A program made the translations under genes and the position numbers. A DNA stretch of 64,000 nt from Umezawaea tangerina (GTDB lineage Bacteria > Actinomycetota > Actinomycetes > Mycobacteriales > Pseudonocardiaceae), in the NCBI RefSeq assembly GCF_003002815.1, contig NZ_PVTF01000003.1:496001-560000 (forward strand), in the 5' to 3' direction. The stretch's first letter is position 1. Each line of letters begins with the position of its first letter. Below the pieces are notes generated by a model. That model was not told the origin of the DNA, did no database searches, and saw nothing but the letters and a program-made list of their open reading frames with translations. This document shows positions 58,237-64,000 of the stretch, piece by piece.

Positions 58237-59385
58237 GTGCGGCATGGTGTGGACTCGGACGTGTTCGGCAAGACCGCGCACAGCCCGTCCTTCTTCGAGC
58301 TGTCCCGCAAGCTGGGGGACGGCGCGCAGCACATGGTCGACTTCTGCATCCCCTGCAACCCCTACTTCCCGACACCGCAGATGTTCGCGGCGCTGGCGAA
58401 CAACCTCGAGGGCATCCTGAAGTTCTACCCGAGCAGCACCGACGCCATCGCCGGTCAGCTCGCCAGGACGTTGCGGCTCAACCCGGCGACGATCGCGATG
58501 TCCAACGGCTCCACCGAGATCATCACCTGGATCGACCACCTGTGGATCAAGGAGAGCGTGGCGATCCCGATCCCCACGTTCGGCCGGTGGACCGACCAGC
58601 CGATGGAGACCGGCAAGCGCGTCGACATGTTCCCGCTGCAGGAGAGCGAGGGCTTCGAGCTCAACATCGACGCCTACCTGAAGTTCATCCGCGCCAGGGG
58701 TTCCAAGGTCGCGGTGCTGTGCAACCCGAACAACCCCGACGGCGGCTACCTGCCCCGCCGCGAGATCATCCGGTTCATGGACGAGCTCGCCGACCTCGAC
58801 CTGGTCATCATCGACGAGTCCTTCATCGACTTCGTCGAGGTCGAGCGCAACCCGTCCGTCGTCAGCGAGGCCATGATCAGGCCGAACGTGGTGGTGCTCA
58901 AGAGCCTGGGCAAGAACTTCGGCCTGCACGGCGTCCGCTTCGGCTACCTCGTCGCGAACCCCGCGCTGGCCAAGCGGATGGCGGCGACACTGCCGAAGTG
59001 GAACCTCAACTCGTTGGCCGAGGCGTTCGTCTTCATGCTCGGCGACCACCTCGACGAGTACGGCGAGAGCCTGGTCAAGCTGTCCATGGACCGCTACCGG
59101 ATGGGCATGGAGCTGTCCCGGCTGCCCGAGCTGCAGGTGTACCCGTCGCAGGCGAACTTCCTGCTGGTCAAGCTCGCGCCGGACGTCGACGGGATCGAGC
59201 TGCGCGACTTCCTGCTGCACAAGCAGCAGATCTTCATCCGCGAGTGCGGCAACAAGCTCGGCATGAGCGGCCAGTTCGTCCGCCTGGTGGTGCGGCCCGA
59301 GGCGGACGTGGACCGCCTGGTGTCCGGCATCCGCAGCTTCGGCAACTCCAGGTGGGACGTCGAACGCCCTTCACTGGTGTCCTAG
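58237..59385 (+). CDS. PLP-dependent aminotransferase class I/II (HisC-like)
   Basis: Fold-type I PLP enzyme of 382 aa, similar in layout to histidinol-phosphate aminotransferase and threonine-phosphate decarboxylase. YPSSTDAIAGQLARTL, the phosphate/ring motif MSNGSTEIITWI, VLCNPNNPDGGYLP, IIDESFIDF and the PLP lysine in VLKSLGKNFGLHGVRFGYL. GTG 58237 is chosen because GGGGAG stands 7 bases upstream; the frame stays open to 58138 but without support. The substrate could be a sugar-related or amino acid precursor given the rfb neighbours, which is inference. Confidence 0.82.
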   Translation: MRHGVDSDVFGKTAHSPSFFELSRKLGDGAQHMVDFCIPCNPYFPTPQMFAALANNLEGILKFYPSSTDAIAGQLARTLRLNPATIAMSNGSTEIITWIDHLWIKESVAIPIPTFGRWTDQPMETGKRVDMFPLQESEGFELNIDAYLKFIRARGSKVAVLCNPNNPDGGYLPRREIIRFMDELADLDLVIIDESFIDFVEVERNPSVVSEAMIRPNVVVLKSLGKNFGLHGVRFGYLVANPALAKRMAATLPKWNLNSLAEAFVFMLGDHLDEYGESLVKLSMDRYRMGMELSRLPELQVYPSQANFLLVKLAPDVDGIELRDFLLHKQQIFIRECGNKLGMSGQFVRLVVRPEADVDRLVSGIRSFGNSRWDVERPSLVS

Positions 59386-59451
59386 CGGGCCCGGAGCTCC
59401 GGCTCGTCAGGGGGACGCCGTCCCGACCAGCCGGAGCGGACAACCGCTAGG
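59381..59451. terminator. long nested bidirectional terminator between convergent genes
   Basis: Outer arms CCTAGCGG (59381-59388) and CCGCTAGG (59444-59451) contain the stop codons of both convergent genes. Inner arms GCTCCGGCTCGTC (59396-59408) and GACCAGCCGGAGC (59425-59437) pair at 12 of 13 positions. Confidence 0.7.
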
Positions 59452-59881
59452 CGTCCTGCCACTCCACGCAGGACGGCCGCCGCGCCGTGATCAGGAACTC
59501 CTTGAGCGCCGCCGCCAGCACCCCGACGTGCACCCCGCTGCCGGCCGGGTAGTCCACGTACTCCGACGCGTAGACCGGGGAGTCGCCCTCCCCGACCAGC
59601 GTCGAGTAGTCCTGGTCCGGGTCCGCGTAGGTCAGGTACCCGAAGCCCCGGCTGACCGCCGCCGCGACGTCGTGGTCCGGGATCTTCACCTCGCCGGGCG
59701 CGCCCAGCAGCCCCTCGACGTCCGGGATCAGCGCCCGCTCCTGGTGCTCGATGACCGCGGCACCGGCGCCGCTCTCGGCCAGCCGGGCCAGCAGTGCGTC
59801 GACCTCCTCGGGGGTCGTCACGGTCATCTGCTCTCCGGACTCGTCCGCGTCCTGGATGGACCACACGGCGTTGAAGCTCAT
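59447..59881 (-). CDS. orphan Imm1-family immunity protein
   Basis: A 144-aa protein resembling Imm1 immunity proteins of actinobacterial polymorphic toxin systems: N-terminal FNAVWSIQDADESGEQMTVTTPEEVDALLARLAES (in parts), the GFGYLTYADPDQDY region and a late PAGSGVHVGVLAAALKEFL. No toxin gene is next to it, so it may protect against toxins of relatives or serve the TNT/other ESX toxins of the cell. ATG 59881 follows a weak AGAAGG. An ATG 66 bases upstream seems too early. It shares a terminator with the aminotransferase. Confidence 0.7.
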   Translation of the reverse strand: MSFNAVWSIQDADESGEQMTVTTPEEVDALLARLAESGAGAAVIEHQERALIPDVEGLLGAPGEVKIPDHDVAAAVSRGFGYLTYADPDQDYSTLVGEGDSPVYASEYVDYPAGSGVHVGVLAAALKEFLITARRPSCVEWQDA

Positions 59882-60267
59882 CGCGATGCCTTCTCTGCTA
59901 GTCGTCGAGGCGGAATGGATGCTCTCAGTGAACGACCCGTGCCGCAAACAGCCCCGCCTTGCGCCGATGGGGTGGAGACCGCCCCGAGGACTGGATAACG
60001 CTGCGCGCTTGCGAGAACCTTTTCAGATGTCCGACCACGGGCGAGCCCCCGTTTCCAGCGCGCGAGGCCACGACGGAGACCGTCGTCGCTTCCTCCGCTG
60101 CGTCGCCGCCGTCACCGGTTCGCGCCAGGTCACGTGGACCGCGTCGACCGGCTCCCGCGAGGACGCGACCGACCAGGCGCCGCGCCGCTAGCTCGTCGAC
60201 ACCGCCGTCCGGCACCTCCGCGGTGCGCGGCGGTCCGCGCACATCCTCACCCGGTGCCCCCGGGGAG
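59882..60267. other. 386-base spacer, no gene recognised
   Basis: Between the Imm1 gene and the glycosyltransferase stop. Several short frames are open on both strands, but their composition (Arg/Pro/Gly-rich) and lack of ribosome sites argue against coding. 59985-60045 is slightly AT-richer. No repeat or strong hairpin was seen. Confidence 0.5.
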
Positions 60268-61353
60268 TCACCTGCCCGCGGCCCGCCGGTACGCGGTGAG
60301 GGTGGTCTCGGCGCACCGGCGCCACGTGTACTCCGAGGCGTGCGCGCGGCGGGCCATCTGGGCGACGGGCGTCGGCGGTGTCTCCACGGCGGCGAACATG
60401 GCGTGGGCCAACGCGTCCGAGTCGCCGACCGGGGTGAGGGCCGCGTGCCCGCCCGCGACCTCGCGCAGCGCCGGGACGTCGGAGCAGACGACCGGGACGT
60501 TGCAGGCCAGTGCTTCCAGGACGGGGAGCCCGAAGCCCTCGTCGCGGGACGGGAGGACGAGGGCGGAGGCGCCCGCGACGACGCTGCGCAGGTCGACGTC
60601 GGCCAGGTAGCCGGTGCGGATGACCCGGCCGTCCACGCCCGCCTGGCGGGGGCCCGCGAGGACCAGCGGCGGCAGGGACTGGTCGGTCGCGTGGGCCCTC
60701 AGGAGCGTGTCCAGGCCCTTGCGGGGGCCGCCCGCGCCGACGAACAGCAGGTACTCCGACGGCAGGCCGAGGCGGGAGCGCAGCGCGTCGTTCGGCGGGC
60801 GCGAGGCGAACCACGCCGGGTCCACGCCCAGCGGTGTGACGACGATCCGGTCGGCCGGGATGCCGAGCCGCTCCTCGACGGTCCTGGCCACGGCGTGCGT
60901 CGGCGTGCACACGACGTCGGCCCGCTGGGCGGACTGCCGGACGAGCTCGGGCAGGCGCCGGTCGGACGGCGGGAGGTCGCCGGGGGAGGCGAGGAACGCG
61001 AGGTCGTGGATGGTGACGACGCCACCCGCCCTGATGGTCGGCGGCAGCACGAAGTTGGTGGCGTGCATGACGTCGGTGAACCCGGCGAGCACCTCCACCG
61101 GCGGGAACCGGGAGCGCAGCCAGAACTGCCGCAGCAGCCGGGCGGACACCGGGAGGCCGCGGGCCTGGACGCCGTGCGGGAGGACGCTGCGCAGGGCGCG
61201 CCAGCCGCGCAGGGTGAACGCCACCGCGCGCACGTCCACCTCGTCCGGCATGGACGCGAGCTCCTCGGCCAGCGCCGAGGTGTAGCGGCCGATGCCGGTC
61301 CGGTGGCCGAGCAGGGGAGTGCCGTCGAGCAGCACGCGCACGGGTTCACCCAT
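60268..61353 (-). CDS. glycosyltransferase family 4 (GT-B)
   Basis: Cytosolic GT-B glycosyltransferase (361 aa). N-terminal VLLDGTPLLGHRTGIGRYTSALAEEL, central IHDLAFLASPGDLPPSDRR, nucleotide-sugar site LFVGAGGPRKGLDTLL and the EX7E-like ALVLPSRDEGFGLPVLEALACNVPVVCSDVPALREVAGGHA (in parts). Probably mannosyl- or rhamnosyltransferase-like. Its ATG overlaps the stop of the large glycosyltransferase upstream by 8 bases, so both act in one glycan pathway. Confidence 0.9.
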   Translation of the reverse strand: MGEPVRVLLDGTPLLGHRTGIGRYTSALAEELASMPDEVDVRAVAFTLRGWRALRSVLPHGVQARGLPVSARLLRQFWLRSRFPPVEVLAGFTDVMHATNFVLPPTIRAGGVVTIHDLAFLASPGDLPPSDRRLPELVRQSAQRADVVCTPTHAVARTVEERLGIPADRIVVTPLGVDPAWFASRPPNDALRSRLGLPSEYLLFVGAGGPRKGLDTLLRAHATDQSLPPLVLAGPRQAGVDGRVIRTGYLADVDLRSVVAGASALVLPSRDEGFGLPVLEALACNVPVVCSDVPALREVAGGHAALTPVGDSDALAHAMFAAVETPPTPVAQMARRAHASEYTWRRCAETTLTAYRRAAGR

Positions 61354-63835
61354 GTGCGCCGCCGCGGAACTTCTTCAGCACCCGGCCGGTCGCGCGCTTG
61401 GCCAACTCCGTCGGTCCTCCCTGGTCGAGGTACTCGCGGACGAGCCGCGCGTCGCGCTTGAGCTTCGCGCTGGTGGTCAACGGGGTGTTGCGGACCAGCG
61501 GCGCCGAGCCGCGCAGCCGGTCGGCGGCGGGCCGCGGGTTGCGGCAGAACTCCACCAGCGGTGCCAGCACGGTGTCCCACGTGAAGCGCTCGCGCACCAC
61601 GGCGATCCGCTCGCGGCACCCGGCGGCGAACTCCTCGTCGTAGAGCACCTTCTCCAGCGCCGCGGCCAGCGCGTCCGGGTCCTCCGAGCGCACCACCACG
61701 CCGAGGCCCTCGCGGTCGACCAGCTCCGCGAACGAGTCGCCGTCGGTCGTCACGATCGGCAGCCCGGCCCACAGGTAGTCGAGCACCCTGGTGCGGAAGG
61801 CGAACGTGGTCTCGACGTGCTCGTAGTGCGTGGTCACGCCGCAGTCCGCGTCCAGCAGCCAGTTCTGCCGGTCGTGGTAGGGCACCCAGGTCTCGTTGAA
61901 GAACACCGAGCTGCCCACCAGGTCGAGCCGCTTGGCCAGCGACCGGGTCCGGCCCGCGATGTCCATGTCGGGCACCTCGGGGTTCGGGTGCTTCATGCCG
62001 AGGAAGAACAGCTTCAGGTCGGCGTGGTCCTCGCGCAGCCGGTGCACGGCGTGGATCAGCGTCAGCGGGTCGAACCAGCTGTAGACGCCGCCCGCCCAGA
62101 TCACGACCTTGTCGGTGTCCGAGATCCCCGGCACGACGCCCTTGACAGCGGGTCCGGTGCGCTGCGGCGGCTTGCCGGGCAGGCCGAACGGCACCACGGA
62201 CAGCAGCGAGCGGACCGTGGGGTCGTTGTCGTACAACGAGGGCGTCAGCCTGCCCAGCGCGGCCAGGTGGCCGAGCCAGAAGTGCCGCTGCCGCTCGGAG
62301 GCGCACAGGAAGAAGTCGCCGCGCCTGAGCTGGTTGTTGAGCACGCGGGTCACGCCGACGATGTCCAGCGCGCGCTGCTCGTCGTTCTCCTCCTTGCCCT
62401 GCTCCAGCAGCTCCAGGTGCATCGGGTCGTAGACGTCGCACACGACGACCTTGGTCGACCCGGCCTTCTTCAGCTCCGGCACCAGCTCCAGCGCGTGGCC
62501 CTGCAGGACGATCACGTCGGCCCACCCGATGAGCGGGGCGAGGTCGCGCGGCTTGGAGCGGGAGATCGGGAAAGCGGCTTCCGGCGGCGCGCACAGCGGG
62601 TTCACCGTGACCAGGTGGACGTCGTGCTCGCCCGCCAGCACGTCGGCCATGTTCCAGGCCCGGATGGCCGGGCCCGCCATCTTCTCCGAGATCGCGTCCC
62701 CGGTGATGATCAGGATGCGCCGCGGCCTGCCGAAGACCTCGTCCAGTGCGAAGACGTCGACCAGGACGTCGTGCGCGGCGAGGTAGCGCGGCAGCGGGTA
62801 CGCGGGCTCCATCGCCTTGCGCATCAACGGGACCAGGTCGCGGTCGCTGCGCACCCGCGCGGCCTGCTCGACCTTGCGCGACTCCTGCAGCGACGGCATC
62901 AGCTCGACGAACTGGTCGATGGCCAGGAACCCGGCAAGCGCTTTCCGGTCGACGGGCACCGGCGCCAGGTCGTCGGCCGGGTCGACCGGTCGACGGGTGA
63001 TCTCCAGCTGCGTCGCGTCGATCTCGCCGCGGGCGGTCGCCCTGCGCACGACCAGCGCGAGCGCGGCGGGCAGCACCTTGGCCAGCGTGTCGTCGGAGAA
63101 GTTCTTGTACAGGGCCGCGAGCGCGTTGCGCTCCAGCAGGTACAGCTCGCGGCTGTGGTCGATCGACGTCATCGACGCGTGGTGCTTGTGGAAGGCCAGC
63201 GACGCTGGCTCGTAGCGCACCCGCCAGCCGCGCAGGTTCATCCGCCAGCCGAGGTCGACGTCCTCGTAGAACATGAAGAAGCGCTCGTCGAACCCGCCGA
63301 GCGAGCGGTACACCGACGTGCGCACGAACAGCGCGGAGCCGGTGCCGAACAGCACGTCGCGCGGGCCGTCGTGGCTGCCGTCGTCCGGCTGCCCCGCGTG
63401 CCGCTTGTAGCCCATGCCGAACCAGGTGAGGCCGCCGTCGACGAAGTCGACCTCGGTGCCGTCCCAGTCGAGCACCTTGCTGGCCACCGCGCCCACGGTC
63501 GGCTCGGTCTGGAGCACCTTCACGGCCGCGCGCGCCCACTCCGGGTGCGGCCGGGCGTCGTTGTTCAGGAACGCGAGCACCGAGCCGGTCGCCGAGGCGG
63601 CCCCCAGGTTGCAGCCGCCCGCGAAGCCCAGGTTCGCCGGTGCCTCGACCACGGTCGCGCCCGGCACGGCCGCCCGGATCCGCTCCGCGCTCCCGTCGCC
63701 GGAGGCGTTGTCCACGCAGACGACCTCGAGCCGGTCGGCGGGGTACGCGAGCTCCGCCAGGGCCCGCAGGCACGTGATGGTGTCCTCGGCGCCGCGGTAG
63801 TTCACCACGACCACGGATACGACGGGCAGCACCAT
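61346..63835 (-). CDS. bifunctional glycosyltransferase (GT2 fused to GT-B)
   Basis: An 829-aa protein with two transferase modules. Residues 1-260 form a GT-A family 2 domain (VVVVNYRGAEDTITCL, VCVDNASGDGSAERIR, AFLNNDARP, GGFDERFFMFYEDVDLGWR). A linker of about 120 residues follows, then a GT-B module (ITGDAISEKMAGPAIRAWNMADVLA, KVVIWAGGVYSWFDPLTLIHAV in parts, DYLWAGLPIVTTDGDSFAELV). ATG 63835 is chosen from a GTGATGGTG cluster, with GAGGAG just upstream. It is coupled to the following glycosyltransferase gene. Likely role: cell-wall or exopolysaccharide assembly. Confidence 0.88.
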   Translation of the reverse strand: MVLPVVSVVVVNYRGAEDTITCLRALAELAYPADRLEVVCVDNASGDGSAERIRAAVPGATVVEAPANLGFAGGCNLGAASATGSVLAFLNNDARPHPEWARAAVKVLQTEPTVGAVASKVLDWDGTEVDFVDGGLTWFGMGYKRHAGQPDDGSHDGPRDVLFGTGSALFVRTSVYRSLGGFDERFFMFYEDVDLGWRMNLRGWRVRYEPASLAFHKHHASMTSIDHSRELYLLERNALAALYKNFSDDTLAKVLPAALALVVRRATARGEIDATQLEITRRPVDPADDLAPVPVDRKALAGFLAIDQFVELMPSLQESRKVEQAARVRSDRDLVPLMRKAMEPAYPLPRYLAAHDVLVDVFALDEVFGRPRRILIITGDAISEKMAGPAIRAWNMADVLAGEHDVHLVTVNPLCAPPEAAFPISRSKPRDLAPLIGWADVIVLQGHALELVPELKKAGSTKVVVCDVYDPMHLELLEQGKEENDEQRALDIVGVTRVLNNQLRRGDFFLCASERQRHFWLGHLAALGRLTPSLYDNDPTVRSLLSVVPFGLPGKPPQRTGPAVKGVVPGISDTDKVVIWAGGVYSWFDPLTLIHAVHRLREDHADLKLFFLGMKHPNPEVPDMDIAGRTRSLAKRLDLVGSSVFFNETWVPYHDRQNWLLDADCGVTTHYEHVETTFAFRTRVLDYLWAGLPIVTTDGDSFAELVDREGLGVVVRSEDPDALAAALEKVLYDEEFAAGCRERIAVVRERFTWDTVLAPLVEFCRNPRPAADRLRGSAPLVRNTPLTTSAKLKRDARLVREYLDQGGPTELAKRATGRVLKKFRGGAHG

Positions 63836-63909
63836 CACTCTCCTCGCTCCACGACGGGTGTGCGGGCCTAAGCCTGCCTCATCACAGCGCGTGTCGTGAG
63901 CCGAAGGGT

Positions 63910-64000
63910 CTACCTGCCCGCCCAAGTGCGCCACACGTCACGGCGGGGGACCACCGAACGGCGGCCGATCACGGCTCGCGCGACCAGCGCGGACGGGCAG
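63910..64000 (-). CDS. possible C-terminal end of an upstream gene (partial)
   Basis: Minus-strand frame open from the window edge and ending TAG at 63912-63910, reading ALVARAVIGRRSVVPRRDVW then RTWAGR. Codon third positions are mostly G/C, and the gap to the glycosyltransferase start is 74 bases, as expected for an upstream operon member. Too short to name; a basic C-terminal tail of a glycan-related protein would fit. Confidence 0.35.
   Translation of the reverse strand, partial: CPSALVARAVIGRRSVVPRRDVWRTWAGR

Noticed and set aside
59925-60242. 105-residue minus-strand frame between Imm1 and the glycosyltransferase
   Set aside because: No ribosome site, no recognisable domain and atypical composition.
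52495-64000. Secondary-metabolite gene cluster
   Set aside because: rfbB/rfbD, an aminotransferase and glycosyltransferases are present, but no polyketide, peptide or other scaffold genes; LCP neighbours point to cell-wall glycan.

Overview
The window is very GC-rich, with strong G/C third-position bias, frequent GTG starts and start/stop overlaps of the GTGA, ATGA and TGATG kinds. Gene content (ESX-type WXG/PPE/EspG genes, LCP proteins, AccA3/AccD5/AccE5, LpdA, a TIGR03089 protein, a membrane-tethered ECF sigma factor) points to an actinomycete of the Pseudonocardiales, in the Actinosynnema/Saccharothrix/Lentzea neighbourhood. The genus is an inference. Much of the window is the chromosomal core recalled from Mycobacterium tuberculosis around Rv3266c-Rv3306c: paired M20 amidohydrolases, glpD, lpdA, the Rv3304-like gene, accA3, maf, accE5, accD5, birA, PH protein, GtrA, purK, purE, acyl-CoA dehydrogenase, TIGR03089/LCP and rmlD.

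Layout. 1-5 kb: mutA-mutB-meaB (methylmalonyl-CoA mutase and its GTPase chaperone), then a small secreted/anchored protein. 5.7-8.1 kb: two M20 amidohydrolases. 8.15-8.7 kb: a repeat- and hairpin-rich spacer. 8.7-13 kb: glpD facing away from glpF-glpK. 13.2-15.2 kb: lpdA and a gamma-glutamylcyclotransferase-like gene. 15.6-18.8 kb: EspG-PPE-WXG-lipoprotein cassette. 18.8-25.4 kb: GNAT, HAD, DUF1707, accA3, a secreted protein, an SDF symporter preceded by a tiny putative leader peptide, and maf. 25.4-30.9 kb: a NACHT-LRR NTPase of the bacterial immune type, an MFS pump with its PadR regulator, and a small membrane protein. 30.9-35.7 kb: accE-accD5, birA, PH protein, HMG-CoA lyase, MaoC. 35.8-39 kb: YbaB, WXG100 protein, a 711-aa TNT-type toxin with an 11-residue repeat region, and a coupled putative immunity gene. 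39-48.5 kb: hisN, a two-component system, two GtrA paralogues, a sigma factor fused to a zinc-finger/membrane/extracellular module, a GGDEF-like remnant, and a YtrA-type GntR/ABC operon. 48.5-52.5 kb: purK-purE, acyl-CoA dehydrogenase, a VC0807-like membrane protein. 52.5-64 kb: TIGR03089, two LCP glycan ligases, rfbB-rfbD, an aminotransferase, an orphan Imm1 gene and two glycosyltransferase genes.

How it fits together: MutAB/MeaB, AccA3/AccD5/AccE and BirA form a propionyl-CoA/methylmalonyl-CoA/succinyl-CoA node with biotin loading. GlpDFK feeds glycerol into lipid and central metabolism. LCP, Rfb and glycosyltransferase genes build and attach cell-wall glycans. Conflict and defence functions (NACHT protein, TNT toxin/immunity, ESX substrates, orphan Imm1) interrupt the conserved core.

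Non-coding structure is rich. There is a 113-bp structured element in two copies with compensatory stem changes, an array of covarying mini-hairpins, many probable leaderless promoters (TANNNT 6-8 nt before the start codon), and palindromes at several promoters. No tRNA, rRNA, CRISPR array, insertion sequence or replication origin was recognised.
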